64,000 nt of DNA from Actinospineispora eucalypti. GTDB lineage: Bacteria > Actinomycetota > Actinomycetes > Mycobacteriales > Pseudonocardiaceae. Shown piece by piece: positions 26,402 to 35,624 of this stretch. The notes beneath the pieces are model-generated. The model ran no database searches and had not been told where the DNA came from. It saw only the letters and a list, made by a program, of their open reading frames with translations. The stretch is from the NCBI GenBank assembly GCA_014208095.1, contig JACHMT010000004.1, positions 496,001 to 560,000 on the forward strand, in the 5' to 3' direction. The stretch's first letter is position 1; every line of letters starts with the position of its first letter. The position numbers were made by a program, and so were the translations under genes.

Positions 26402-28309
26402 ATGCGCGTGGTTAAGCCAACGGTCGTTCGGGACCAGGTGGTGACCGTGCTGGGGCGGACCGGGGCGCGGGGTCCGCTGCGCGGCGCCGGCCTGCTGCCC
26501 CGGCCCAGCCGGCCGATGCCCGGCGACACGCGTGAGGTGTGCCAGCTGCTGGAGTCGGAGTCGTTCCGGAGCGCGGTCGGCGAGCTGGCCGACTCGCTCG
26601 GCCGGCCGGCGGAGGCCGCGCTGGACGAGGCGGGGGACTTCCTGCGGGAGATGTCCGCGACCCACGTGCCCCGGGTGACCGGGCTGTTCGACCGGGTGGG
26701 CGGCTGGCTGACCCGGGGGCTGGACGAGCTGGTCGACGAGGACGGCCTGGCCGAGCTGCGCCGCCTGGACCGCAAGCACGCGCTGGTCTTCCTCATCTCG
26801 CACCGGTCCTACCTGGACGAGTTCCTCATGCCACCGATGATCGCGGCCGGCGGGCTGTCCCCGATGTACGGCATGGCCGGGGCCAACCTGAACTTCTTCC
26901 CGCTGGGCACGGTGGCCCGGCGCAACGGCATGGTGCACGTCCGGCGGGCCACCCGGGACCAGCCGATCTACCGGCTGGCGCTGCGCTCGTTCGTCGGTCA
27001 GCTGGTGGCCAACAAGGCCAACCTGGGCTGGTCCATCGAGGGCGGCCGGACCCGCACCGGCAAGCTCCGCCCGCCCCGCCACGGCCTGCTCCGCTACGTC
27101 ACCGACGCGCTGGACGGCCGGCCGGACGCGGACCCGTTGCTGGTGCCCGTGTCGATCATGTACGACCAGCTGCCGGTGCACGAGATCGGCAAGATGGCCT
27201 CCGAGGCGCGCGGCGCGGGCAAGGAGCCGGAGGACGTCCGCTGGCTGGTCAACTACGCGCGCGGGCTACGTGAGCGGCTGGGCCGGGTCTACCTCGACTT
27301 CGGCCGCCCGCTGCCCCTGCGCGCCCGGCTGACCGAGCTGCGCGAGCAAGAGGTCTCGAACCAGGTGGAGCGGGTCGCGCTGGACGTCTGCCACCGGATC
27401 AACGAGGCCACCCCGGTCACCCCGACCGCCGCCGTGTGCATCGCGCTCCTGGGCGCCAACCGGGCGCTCACCCTGGACCAGGTGCTGGCCACGGTGCGCC
27501 CGCTGGCCGAGTACGTCATCGGCCGGGGCTGGCCGGTGGCCGGCGCGGCCAACCTGACCGACCGGTCGACGATTCGCTGGGCGCTGCGCGAGCTGGTCCG
27601 CTCGGGCGTGCTCACCGCGTACAGCGGCGGCACCGAGACGGTGTGGGGGATCGGCCCGGAGCAGCACCTGATCGCCGCCACCTACCGCAACAGCGCCATC
27701 CACGTGCTGCTCGGCCGGGCCATCGCCGAGCTGGCGCTGCTCGCCGTGGCGGAAAGCTCCGTTGTACCGGCCGAGCGGGAGCCCCGGACCGCGTGGGACG
27801 AGGCGCTGCGGCTGCGCGAGCTGCTCAAGTTCGACTTCTTCTTCGCCCAGCGCGAGCAGTTCGCCGACGAGCTGGCCGCCGAGATCGCCATCCTGGCCGC
27901 CCCGGACGCCACGGCCGGCCTGGACGTCACGCCCAACCAGGCGCGCGAGTGGCTGGCCCGGGCGCGGCCACTGGTCGCGCACCTGGCGCTGCGCCCGTTC
28001 CTGGACGCGTACCGCGTGGTGGGTGAGCAGCTGGCCGGCATGGACGAGGACGAGGCCGTCGACGAGGAGGCGTTGGTGGACGCCTGCCTGCGGGTCGGTC
28101 ACCAGTGGGCGCTGCAGCGCATCCTGGCCAGTGAGGAGTCGGTCACCGGCGAGATGTTCCGCACTGCGCTGAACCTGGCCCGGCACCGCGACCTGGTCAA
28201 CTCCGACGCCCCCCACCTGGCCAAGCGCCGCCGCGCGTTCGCCGACGAGCTCGCCGAGGTGGGCCGGGCGATCAACCGGATAGCCGACCGGGACCGCGCC
28301 TCCCAGTAG
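26402..28309 (+). CDS. Glycerol-3-phosphate acyltransferase, PlsB family
   Basis: 635 residues. Acylates position 1 of glycerol 3-phosphate with an acyl-CoA or acyl-ACP. The catalytic HRSYLDE (His-x4-Asp) motif lies at about 138-144, and the substrate-binding block IEGGRTRTGKL near 211. The C-terminal 300 residues are helical, as in PlsB rather than the short PlsY/PlsC forms. Membrane-associated. The ATG at 26402 follows a purine-rich GGGGG at 26390. It is divergent from gpsA, which makes its substrate. Confidence 0.9.
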   Translation: MRVVKPTVVRDQVVTVLGRTGARGPLRGAGLLPRPSRPMPGDTREVCQLLESESFRSAVGELADSLGRPAEAALDEAGDFLREMSATHVPRVTGLFDRVGGWLTRGLDELVDEDGLAELRRLDRKHALVFLISHRSYLDEFLMPPMIAAGGLSPMYGMAGANLNFFPLGTVARRNGMVHVRRATRDQPIYRLALRSFVGQLVANKANLGWSIEGGRTRTGKLRPPRHGLLRYVTDALDGRPDADPLLVPVSIMYDQLPVHEIGKMASEARGAGKEPEDVRWLVNYARGLRERLGRVYLDFGRPLPLRARLTELREQEVSNQVERVALDVCHRINEATPVTPTAAVCIALLGANRALTLDQVLATVRPLAEYVIGRGWPVAGAANLTDRSTIRWALRELVRSGVLTAYSGGTETVWGIGPEQHLIAATYRNSAIHVLLGRAIAELALLAVAESSVVPAEREPRTAWDEALRLRELLKFDFFFAQREQFADELAAEIAILAAPDATAGLDVTPNQAREWLARARPLVAHLALRPFLDAYRVVGEQLAGMDEDEAVDEEALVDACLRVGHQWALQRILASEESVTGEMFRTALNLARHRDLVNSDAPHLAKRRRAFADELAEVGRAINRIADRDRASQ

Positions 28310-28330
28310 TTCGCCCGCGAGCCGCCGGGC

Positions 28331-28813
28331 TCAGCGCATGCGGGCGCGGTTGTAGCGCTTGGGGTTGGGGCCCCAGTGGTTGGCCTGGGGCTGGCTGTCG
28401 AAGCAGAACCAGACGACGAACAGGATGGTCACCGCGATCATGATCAGGGCGGCGAGCACCACGATGCCCATCCCGGCGCCGGCGAAGGCGGCGCCGGCGC
28501 TCACCCCATAGATCAGGAAGGCGCCGACGCCGAGCAGCAGCCACCAACCGCCGCGCCCGATGTCGTGCAGCCGGCGGGCGCTGACCGCGAGCGTCGGCAC
28601 CATGACGGCCAGGCCGTACAACGTCTGCAGCACGCCGAAACCCGAGTTCGGGATCTCCTCGATGGCGCCGAACTTGAAGCCGCCGAGATAGTCGATGATG
28701 CCCAGTCCGAACGTGATCAGAGTGCTGATCAGGGTGAACATCCAGAACTCCGTGCGCTGGGCCCGGGTGGCGAAGTCCGCGTACTGGCGGAGCACCTTGA
28801 GATACCACTGCAT
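28331..28813 (-). CDS. DUF805 membrane protein
   Basis: 160 residues with four predicted transmembrane segments at about 23-45, 60-76, 91-112 and 118-139. DUF805 features are present: WYLKVLRQYADFATRAQRTEFW at the start and ARRLHDIGRGGWW in the middle. The C-terminus is polar. The molecular role of DUF805 proteins is unknown. It converges with the PlsB gene over 21 nt and stands alone. Confidence 0.85.
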   Translation of the reverse strand: MQWYLKVLRQYADFATRAQRTEFWMFTLISTLITFGLGIIDYLGGFKFGAIEEIPNSGFGVLQTLYGLAVMVPTLAVSARRLHDIGRGGWWLLLGVGAFLIYGVSAGAAFAGAGMGIVVLAALIMIAVTILFVVWFCFDSQPQANHWGPNPKRYNRARMR

Positions 28814-28854
28814 GCCCGAACCCCCTCGGTCGCGGCGTCAAGCAAGTGGTGATC

Positions 28855-29451
28855 TTACGCGGTCCAACCCCTTCGGTGGGACTCTTCGATGAGTTTCTCG
28901 AGCGCGGCACCGAGCCGGCGGGACCCGTCGGTGACCAGCTCGGCCCGCCCGCGGACCACGTCCACGGTGACCCCGGGCTCCCGCCAGGTGCCGCCCTCGT
29001 TCAGCCAGTTCAGCAGCATCGGCTGGAGCCGGTCCATCGCCTTGGCGAACCGCGCCTCGGGGGTCTGCCGGGCCTCGAACTCCTCCCACAGCGCGTTCAG
29101 CCGTTCCCCCTGGTCGGCGGGTAGCTGGGCGAACAGGCGCGACGCGGCCGCCTCCTCGCGCGCCTGCTGGGTGCGCGCGGCCACGGTGTCGTTCAGCGGG
29201 GTGTCGCCGGCGTAGATCTCCACCAGGTCGTGCACCAGCACCAGCGCGATGGTGTGCCCGACGTCCACCGGTTCGTCGGCGTACTCGGCCAGCAGCAACA
29301 CCATCAGCGCCAGGTGCCAGGAGTGCTCGGCGTCGTTCTCCCGCCGGTCGGCGGCGGCCAGCGCGGACGCGCGCAGCACGGTCTTCAGCCGGTCCACCTC
29401 CAGGATGAACTCGAGCTGGCTGGCCAGCCGGTCAGTTATCCCGGCAGGCAA
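28855..29451 (-). CDS. HD domain phosphohydrolase (YfbR-like)
   Basis: About 198 residues. The metal-binding HD pattern is visible: EHSWHLALMVLLLAEYA at about 44-60, then HDLVEIYAGDT at about 78-88, with a later Asp in AMDRLQPMLLNW. Relatives hydrolyse 5'-deoxynucleotides or related phosphates. Start choice is uncertain. TTG 29451 gives the family-sized protein but has no ribosome site. ATG 29523 has GGGAG upstream but would overlap the MFS gene by 92 bp and read through repeat D2. The short version overlaps the MFS stop by 20 nt. Confidence 0.78.
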   Translation of the reverse strand: MPAGITDRLASQLEFILEVDRLKTVLRASALAAADRRENDAEHSWHLALMVLLLAEYADEPVDVGHTIALVLVHDLVEIYAGDTPLNDTVAARTQQAREEAAASRLFAQLPADQGERLNALWEEFEARQTPEARFAKAMDRLQPMLLNWLNEGGTWREPGVTVDVVRGRAELVTDGSRRLGAALEKLIEESHRRGWTA

Positions 29452-30706
29452 CGGGTTGCGTTCGATCAGTCGAGGTTCCACCGGTCGATTGCAGGGCCGG
29501 GACCGGGGCGCGGTCAACCGCATTCGCGGTGTCTCCCGCGGGCGCCGAACCGGGCGCACGCTCGGTCCGCGCGTTCGCGCGGTAAAGCAGGCTGGCCAGG
29601 CCGAGCGTGGCGAATCCGACACCGACCCACACCGGGGAGGTCAGCCCGAGTCCCGCGTCGATGGCGATGCCGCCCAGCGCGGGGCCGACCGCGATACCCA
29701 CGTTGACCATGGACGCGCCGACCGTGTTGATCAGTGGGCCGTTCGGGGCCACCCGCATCCGCCGCGCGATGGTCGCCGAGTTCAGCGGCATGCCGACCGC
29801 GCCCATCCCCAGCGCGCAGACCAGCGTGACGACCTGGCTCGACGCGCCCAGTGCCAGCCCGGCCAGCAGCGTGCCGAGCAGTCCCATGCCGATGGCCAGG
29901 ACCCGGGTCGGGAACCGGTCGGCCAGCCGGCCGATGATCGCGTTGCCGATCACGGCGGCCAGGCCGTAGCCGGTGAGCAGCACCGGAACCATGGCCAGCG
30001 AGAAGCCGCTGAGCTGCGTGAACAGCGGGGCGAAGTAGCTGGTCGCGGCAAACAGCGCGCCGATGTAGCAGAGGCTGGTCAGATAGACCGCCCACAGCGG
30101 GCGGTTGCGGAACTGGTCGAGCTGGGTGCGCAGCGGCTCCGGTGTTCCGGCCTCGGCGGCACCCCGGCCCGGCATGTTCAGCAGGATGGCCGCCCCGGCC
30201 AGCAGCACCAGGCCGGCCACCGCCCAGAACGCGCCGCGCCAGCCGGCCCACTGGGCCAGGTAGGTGGACAGCGGGACGCCGAGCACGCTGCTCACCATCA
30301 GGCCGCCGAACACCACCGAAGATGCTCGAGCCGCCCGCTGCCGGGGCACCGCCTCCAGCGCGACGGTCATCCCGACGCCGAAGAACGCCGCCTCCGCGCC
30401 GCCGGTGATCAGCCGGGACACCACCATCACCGGGTATCCGGTGCTCACCGCCCCGAGCACCTGCCCGGCCAGGAACGCGGCGAGCAGGACGGCCAGCGCG
30501 CGGGTGTGGGACATCCGGGCCATCGCGGCCGAGATCACCGGGCCGCCCAGTGCCATGGCCACCGCGTACGCGGAGACCAGGTAGCCGATCGCGGAGATGG
30601 ACACCCCCAGGCCACCGGCCAGCTGCGGCAGCATGCCGGCCACCATGAACTCGCTGGTCGTCATGGCGAACACGCCCATGGCCAGTGCGTAGACAATCCT
30701 CGGCAC
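29432..30706 (-). CDS. MFS transporter, drug:H+ antiporter type
   Basis: 424 residues with 12 predicted transmembrane helices. The first helices read VYALAMGVFAMTTSEFMVAG, which is typical of DHA1 efflux pumps such as chloramphenicol (Cmx) exporters and YdhP. The start is GTG 30706 after GGGGAG. The last 30 or so residues (from about 390) are cytoplasmic and partly encoded by repeat family D (RANARTERAPGSAPAGDT). The TetR gene lies upstream on the same strand, and matching operator-like palindromes precede both genes. The substrate is unknown. Confidence 0.87.
   Translation of the reverse strand: MPRIVYALAMGVFAMTTSEFMVAGMLPQLAGGLGVSISAIGYLVSAYAVAMALGGPVISAAMARMSHTRALAVLLAAFLAGQVLGAVSTGYPVMVVSRLITGGAEAAFFGVGMTVALEAVPRQRAARASSVVFGGLMVSSVLGVPLSTYLAQWAGWRGAFWAVAGLVLLAGAAILLNMPGRGAAEAGTPEPLRTQLDQFRNRPLWAVYLTSLCYIGALFAATSYFAPLFTQLSGFSLAMVPVLLTGYGLAAVIGNAIIGRLADRFPTRVLAIGMGLLGTLLAGLALGASSQVVTLVCALGMGAVGMPLNSATIARRMRVAPNGPLINTVGASMVNVGIAVGPALGGIAIDAGLGLTSPVWVGVGFATLGLASLLYRANARTERAPGSAPAGDTANAVDRAPVPALQSTGGTSTDRTQPVACRDN
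29531..29582 (-). repeat. Family D repeat copy 2, coding for the MFS C-terminal tail
   Basis: Matches 11346-11395 and 35625-35674 over the core GCGCCGAACCGGGCGCACGC. Read on the minus strand it encodes part of the transporter's tail in frame. It also holds the GGGAG that could serve the longer HD-gene start. Confidence 0.65.
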
Positions 30707-30725
30707 GTCGGTCTCCCCTCGACAC

Positions 30726-30751
30726 AGTTTTTGATCGATGTGTACAAAACT
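30726..30751. promoter_or_regulatory. Candidate TetR operator upstream of MFS gene
   Basis: A 26-bp imperfect palindrome with outer arms AGTTTT/AAAACT. It resembles the site at 31361-31386 read on the other strand (both of form AGTTnTTGA...ACAAAACT) and lies 20 bp upstream of the MFS start. Confidence 0.65.
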
Positions 30752-30763
30752 TGGGCAAAAAAA

Positions 30764-31345
30764 TCAGCGCAGCGCGGCCACCGCGCCGGAGACGACCTCG
30801 AGCAGCGCCGCCCGGTCGTCGATCACCTTGGTGAGCACCCGCAGGCCGTAGTAGGTGCTCATGAACGTGCGGGCCAGTGCGGCCGGCTCGCCGGCCGCGT
30901 CGAACTCGCCGGACCGCCGGCCCTCGGTGATCACCTCGGTGAGCAGGTTCTCCAGGCGTCGGAAGTGCCCCCGGGTGGTGTCCGGCACCGCACCGGTGCG
31001 GCCGGCCGTCTCCACCGAGGCGTTGATCGCCAGGCAGCCGCGCTTGTTCGGGTCGGCCAGGTCGGTGTCGATCACCCAGATCATCAGCGCGCGCAGGCGT
31101 TCGGTGGGGGTGCCGGGCGCGCGCAGGATCTCCACCTGCGCGGCGAGCCCCTGGTCCACGTAGTGCCGCAGGGCGACCTCGTACAGTGCGTGCTTGCTGC
31201 CGAACGCGTTGTACAGGCTGCCCCGGCCCAGGCCGGTGGCCGCGCACAGGTCGGCGGTGCTGGTCGCCTCGTAGCCCCGGCTCCAGAACGTCTCCATGGC
31301 CGCCGCGACGGCGGCGGACTCGTCGAACTCGCGGGGCCTGGGCAC
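30764..31345 (-). CDS. TetR family regulator of the adjacent MFS pump
   Basis: 193 residues. The N-terminal HTH at about 8-53 is AVAAAMETFWSRGYEATSTADLCAATGLGRGSLYNAFGSK, and the helical ligand domain follows. It ends 57 nt before the MFS start, and both genes have the same 26-bp palindrome type upstream, so it probably represses itself and the pump until an inducer, likely a pump substrate, binds. The divergent methyltransferase gene also lies near its operator. Confidence 0.9.
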   Translation of the reverse strand: MPRPREFDESAAVAAAMETFWSRGYEATSTADLCAATGLGRGSLYNAFGSKHALYEVALRHYVDQGLAAQVEILRAPGTPTERLRALMIWVIDTDLADPNKRGCLAINASVETAGRTGAVPDTTRGHFRRLENLLTEVITEGRRSGEFDAAGEPAALARTFMSTYYGLRVLTKVIDDRAALLEVVSGAVAALR

Positions 31346-31360
31346 GGTCCCACTCTAGGC

Positions 31361-31386
31361 AGTTTTGTATCGATCAGTCAAGAACT
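31361..31386. promoter_or_regulatory. Candidate TetR operator upstream of its own gene
   Basis: Same 26-bp palindrome type as 30726-30751 in inverse orientation, 15 bp upstream of the TetR start and 16 bp upstream of the methyltransferase start, so it could affect both. Confidence 0.65.
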
Positions 31387-31402
31387 CGGCCGATACGCAA
31401 CA

Positions 31403-32602
31403 ATGGCGCCGATGGACGAAACCGCGCGCGGGCTGGCCAACCTGGACCTGCTGGCCACCCCGGCCGGCCGGGCGGTGCTGGACCGGCTGGCCTCGAGCGA
31501 CCCCGCCGCCGACGAGTTGCGCCTGGCCACCGCCCTGCGCCGGGAACACCCCGCCGAACTGGTCACCGCCGCCCTCGCCCAGCACGGGCTGCGCCGCCGC
31601 GCGGCCGGCAAGTTCGCCCGCGCCGACCGGATGTTCTTCACCCGCGACGGGCTGGAGCAGGCGTCCCCCGAGCCGGTCGCCCGGCACCGCGCGGCGCGGT
31701 TGGCCACGGCTTCCCCGAACGCGCTGGCCGATCTCTGCTGCGGCATCGGCGGCGATCTGTTTGCGCTGGCCGGCGCGGCGGCACGGGTGCTCGCGGTGGA
31801 CCGCGACGAGCTGCACCTGCGCATGGCGCGGCGGAACGCGGCCGCGTACGGGGTCGCCGACCGGGTCCGCACGCTCCGCGCCGACGTGCGCGAGGTGGAC
31901 CTGGCCGGGGTGGACGCGGTGTTCGTCGACCCGGCGCGGCGTTCCGCCGGTCGCCGGATGCGCACCGGGGACAGCGAGCCGCCGCTGGACTGGTGCCTCA
32001 CCCTGGCGCCGGCGGTCGAGGCGGTGGCGATCAAGGCCGCGCCCGGCCTGGACCGCGAGCCGGTGCCGGCGGGCTGGGAGGTCGAGTTCGTCGCGGACGG
32101 CCGGGAGCTGAAGGAAGCCGTGCTGTGGTCGCCCGCGCTGGCCGGCGCGCCCCGCCGGGCCACGGTGCTGGGCGACGGCCGGACCTGGCAGCTCCTGCCG
32201 GAGCCCGGGGACGCGGTGGACTGCCGGGACCCCGGCGGATACCTGCTGGACCCGAACCCGGCGGTCACCCGGGCCGGGCTGGTGGAGGACCTGGCGCGCC
32301 GGGTCGGTGACGCCTGGAAGATCGACGAACGGATCGCGTTCCTGGCCAGCGACCGGCCGATCCATACCCCGTTCGGCCGCCCGCTGCGCGTGCTCGACGA
32401 CGGCCCGTGGAAGGAGCGCGAGCTGGCCGGGCGGCTGCGCGCGCTGGACATCGGCGCGCTGGACATCCGCCGCCGGGGGCTGGCCGGCGACGTGCCCGCG
32501 CTGGCCCGCCGGCTGCGGGGGAACGGGTCGCGGGCCGGAGTACTGGTGATGACCAGGGTCCGGGACAAGCCGTGGGCGCTCATTTGTGAGGCTGCTGGCT
32601 GA
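31403..32602 (+). CDS. Class I SAM-dependent methyltransferase with THUMP-like domain
   Basis: 399 residues. A helical N-part covers about 1-105, SAM-binding motif I ALADLCCGIGGDLFALAG is at about 108-125, and VFVDPARRSAGRRM near 175 is the family's catalytic-site-like DPARR. The C-terminal THUMP-like domain at about 320-395 contains LDIRRRGLAGDVPALARRLRG. Relatives are annotated as RNA methyltransferases, but the target base is not established. The start could be ATG 31403 or ATG 31412. Cytoplasmic. Confidence 0.86.
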   Translation: MAPMDETARGLANLDLLATPAGRAVLDRLASSDPAADELRLATALRREHPAELVTAALAQHGLRRRAAGKFARADRMFFTRDGLEQASPEPVARHRAARLATASPNALADLCCGIGGDLFALAGAAARVLAVDRDELHLRMARRNAAAYGVADRVRTLRADVREVDLAGVDAVFVDPARRSAGRRMRTGDSEPPLDWCLTLAPAVEAVAIKAAPGLDREPVPAGWEVEFVADGRELKEAVLWSPALAGAPRRATVLGDGRTWQLLPEPGDAVDCRDPGGYLLDPNPAVTRAGLVEDLARRVGDAWKIDERIAFLASDRPIHTPFGRPLRVLDDGPWKERELAGRLRALDIGALDIRRRGLAGDVPALARRLRGNGSRAGVLVMTRVRDKPWALICEAAG

Positions 32603-32679
32603 GCCTTGAGTGGCCCGGCCGGCGGGGCGGTGTTAATTTGCCAGTCAGGCAACGCCCCTGGTGAGGCAGGTGAGCGGGG

Positions 32680-33447
32680 TTGGACACCGGTGTTCTGGAC
32701 GCGCTGGACTACGAGCGCGTTTTCGCCGTGCTGGAACGTTGCGACCAGGCCGACTCGGTGCCCGACTTCGCCGACCGGCTGCTCACCGCGCTGAGCGACC
32801 AGTTCGGCCTGCGGCACACCACGTTCTTCACCGGCCCGACGTTCCACCAGGCGTTCGGCGACGTCACGCCGCTGCTGCGCGGACAGATCCCCGGCATGTT
32901 CGACGAGTACCACGCCGACTGGTGCGAACGGGACGCGTTCGACACCGCCGAGGCCCGCCGCGCGCTGCGCAGCACGCACGTGGCCTCGCTGCGCGAGATG
33001 GAGCGGATGCCGCACGGCGCGCGCGGCTACTTCGAGGACTTCCTGTTCAAGTACGGGCTGTACTCGGCGACCGGGATGTGGCTGAGCCTGCCCGGCGAAC
33101 GGCACGCGCTGATCGGCCTGTTCGACCCGGACCCGACCCGGTTGGGCGAGCGCGAGCTGCTCGCGCTGCGCCGGATGGGCCGACAGCTGAACGTGATCAG
33201 CCGGGGCCTGCCGGCCGAGCCCGTCCGAGCCGCCGAAGGCAACGGCCTCGGCGGGCTGTCCCGCCGGCAGCGCGAGGTGGCCGAACTGGTCGCCGAGGGG
33301 CTGACCAACGCGGCCATCGGGCGCAGGCTGTGCCTGGCCGAGGACACGGTGAAGAAGTATGTGAGCCGGGCGCTGGCTTCCGTCGGGTGTCGATCGCGCA
33401 CCGAACTGGCGCTGCTGGTGCGGGCGAGGGGGACGGAACATGCCTGA
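32680..33447 (+). CDS. LuxR-type HTH regulator
   Basis: 255 residues. An N-terminal GAF/autoinducer-like sensor part at about 10-175 contains several aromatic residues (DEYHADWCERDAFDT). A C-terminal LuxR HTH lies at about 190-250 (LSRRQREVAELVAEGLTNAAIGRRLCLAEDTVKKYVSRAL). The start is TTG 32680, because a TGA at 32671 closes the frame upstream; GAGGCAGG at 32663 is a fair ribosome site. The last codons overlap the peptide-transporter gene by 8 bp, so the two are co-transcribed and the regulator may control that transporter. Confidence 0.86.
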   Translation: MDTGVLDALDYERVFAVLERCDQADSVPDFADRLLTALSDQFGLRHTTFFTGPTFHQAFGDVTPLLRGQIPGMFDEYHADWCERDAFDTAEARRALRSTHVASLREMERMPHGARGYFEDFLFKYGLYSATGMWLSLPGERHALIGLFDPDPTRLGERELLALRRMGRQLNVISRGLPAEPVRAAEGNGLGGLSRRQREVAELVAEGLTNAAIGRRLCLAEDTVKKYVSRALASVGCRSRTELALLVRARGTEHA

Positions 33448-34894
33448 GGTAGTGGACAAACCGGAGGAGCGCACCCTGTTCGGCCACCCGATCGGGCTGG
33501 CCAACCTGTTCGGTGTCGAGCTCTGGGAGCGCTTCTCCTTCTACGGGATGCTGCTCATCCTCAACTTCTACCTCTACTACGAGGTGACCAAGGGCGGGCT
33601 GGGCCTGCCGGAGGCCACCGCGAACAGCATCGTCGGCGCGTACGGCGGGTTCGTGTACCTGTGCACCGTGCTGGGCGGCTGGCTGGCCGACCGGGTGCTC
33701 GGCATGGAGCGCATGATCTTCTACGGCGGCTTCGTGGTCATGCTCGGGCACCTGGCGCTGGCCGTCCTGCCCGGGCTGACCGGCGTCGGGGTCGGGCTGG
33801 TGCTGGTCGGGCTGGGCAGCGGGGCGCTCAAGGCGAACGCCTCGGCGTTGCTCGGCCAGCTCTACCGCCGGGGCGACGTGCGCCGGGACGGCGGGTTCAC
33901 GCTGTTCTACATGGGCATCAACGTCGGCAGCTTCATCGGGCCGATCCTGACCGGGCTGGTCCAGGAGGAGCACGGGTTCCACTGGGGGTTCGGGCTGGCC
34001 GCGTTCGGCATGGCGCTCGGTCTCACCCAGTACGTGCGGTTCCGGCGCAACTTCGGCGACGCCGGCCGCGACCCGGCCAACCCGCTGCCGCCGGCCGAGC
34101 TGCCCAAGGCGGGTCTGGTCGGGGCCGGAGTTCTGCTGGTCGTGGTGGCGGTGCTGGTCTCCGGCTGGGTGACCCTGGCGAACCTGGCCAAGGTGATCGC
34201 GCTGGTGGTCGTGGTGGTGGCCACCGGCTACTTCGCGCTGCTGCTGACCAGCGAGCGGGTGACCACCGAGGAACGGGTCCGGGTGCGGGCGTTCATCCCG
34301 CTGTTCCTGGCCACCACGGCGTTCTTCGCGCTGTTCCAGCAGACCTTCACCGTGCTGGCGCAGTACTCCGACACCCGAATCGACTGGAACATCCTCGGCT
34401 GGGAGGCCCCGGCGTCGTGGATCGGCTCCGAACCGGTGTGGGTGATCATCTTGGCCCCGCTGTTCGCCCGGCTGTGGACCGGCCTGGGTGACCGGGGGCC
34501 GTCCACGCCGGTCAAGTTCGGCATCGCGGTGATCGGCATGGGAGGCGCGTTCCTGCTGTTCCTGCCCATGGCGGCGGGGACCGGCAAGACCACCCCGGCG
34601 CTGGCGGTGTTCGGCATCCTGGGCCTGTTCGCGGTGTTCGAGCTGATGCTCTCGCCGATCGGGCTGTCCGCCGCGACCCGGCTGGCCCCGGCGCAGTTCC
34701 AGGCGCAGATGATGGCGCTCTACTTCCTGTCGCTGTCGCTGGCCACCGCGCTGTCCGGGGTCGTCTCGGACTTCTACGTCGAGGGCCACGAGTTCGGCTA
34801 CTTCGGGATCAGCGGGGCGGTCGCCATCGGGCTGGGCCTGCTGATGCTCGCCGTGGCGCCCTGGGTGAAGCGCCGGATGGCCGGTGGGCTCTAG
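33440..34894 (+). CDS. POT/PTR family proton-dependent oligopeptide transporter
   Basis: 484 residues with about 12-14 transmembrane helices. POT signatures are seen: ELWERFSFYG at about 28-37 (ExxERFxYYG type, proton coupling) and FTLFYMGINVGSFIGP at about 153-168 (FYxxINxGS). It imports di- and tripeptides with protons. The start overlaps the LuxR regulator gene. It converges with a LysE gene over 16 nt; a short inverted repeat GGCCGTG..CACGGCC cannot be confirmed as a terminator. Confidence 0.9.
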   Translation: MPEVVDKPEERTLFGHPIGLANLFGVELWERFSFYGMLLILNFYLYYEVTKGGLGLPEATANSIVGAYGGFVYLCTVLGGWLADRVLGMERMIFYGGFVVMLGHLALAVLPGLTGVGVGLVLVGLGSGALKANASALLGQLYRRGDVRRDGGFTLFYMGINVGSFIGPILTGLVQEEHGFHWGFGLAAFGMALGLTQYVRFRRNFGDAGRDPANPLPPAELPKAGLVGAGVLLVVVAVLVSGWVTLANLAKVIALVVVVVATGYFALLLTSERVTTEERVRVRAFIPLFLATTAFFALFQQTFTVLAQYSDTRIDWNILGWEAPASWIGSEPVWVIILAPLFARLWTGLGDRGPSTPVKFGIAVIGMGGAFLLFLPMAAGTGKTTPALAVFGILGLFAVFELMLSPIGLSAATRLAPAQFQAQMMALYFLSLSLATALSGVVSDFYVEGHEFGYFGISGAVAIGLGLLMLAVAPWVKRRMAGGL

Positions 34895-34910
34895 GCCGTG
34901 TTTACACGGC

Positions 34911-35552
34911 CTAGGCGGGGCGGGTGCGGTCGGTGAGCAGCAGGCGCACGGCCAGCCCGGCCAGGACGGTCCCCATGACGTAGCGCTGCACGCGCAGCCA
35001 GCTGGGCCGGCGGGCGAGCAGCCGGGCCAGCGTGGCGGCGGCCAGCACGATCAGCGCGTTGACGGTGAGGGCCACGGCGACCTGGATGCCGCCCAGCGCC
35101 AGGCTCTGCGTCGCCACCGAGCCGCGCGCCGGGTCGATGAACTGCGGCAGCAGGGCCACGTAGAGCACCGCGATCTTGGGGTTGAGCAGGTTGGTGAGCA
35201 GGCCCATGGCGAACAGCTTGCGGTTGGGTTCGGCGGGCAGGGGTTCGGGGGCGAACACCGACGTGCCGCTGGGCCGCAGGGCCTGCCAGGCCAGGTAGAG
35301 CAGGTACGCCGCGCCGGCGATCTTGAGAGCGGTGTATGCCGCCGGCACCGCCGCGAACACCGTGGCCAGGCCGGCGGCCGCGGCGCACACGTACACCGCG
35401 AAACCGACCGCGACCCCGGTCAGCGAGATCAGCCCGGCGCGCCGTCCCTGGGTGATGGAACGGGACACCAGGTAGATCATGTTCGGCCCGGGAGTGAGTA
35501 CCAGGCCGAGCGCGACAACTCCGATTCCGGCGGCGGCCGCCATAGACACCAT
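34911..35552 (-). CDS. LysE family amino-acid exporter
   Basis: 213 residues with six predicted transmembrane helices. The LysE/RhtB start is clear: LGLVLTPGPNMIYLVSRSITQGRRAGLISLTGVAVG at about 15-50, and NLLNPKIAVLYVALLPQF at about 120. Exports amino acids or related small molecules; the substrate is unknown. It stands alone between a converging transporter and the family D repeat upstream. Confidence 0.9.
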   Translation of the reverse strand: MVSMAAAAGIGVVALGLVLTPGPNMIYLVSRSITQGRRAGLISLTGVAVGFAVYVCAAAAGLATVFAAVPAAYTALKIAGAAYLLYLAWQALRPSGTSVFAPEPLPAEPNRKLFAMGLLTNLLNPKIAVLYVALLPQFIDPARGSVATQSLALGGIQVAVALTVNALIVLAAATLARLLARRPSWLRVQRYVMGTVLAGLAVRLLLTDRTRPA

Positions 35553-35624
35553 GCGTCGTAGTCAACGTGCCGCCGCGCGGCCCGCGCCAGGGCCAATCCG
35601 GGCCAAGTGGCTCTCCGGCGCCGC

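Noticed and set aside
29249..31402. Long N-terminal extension of the methyltransferase frame
   Set aside because: It lies antisense to the MFS and TetR genes and has no protein-like composition; the gene starts near 31403.
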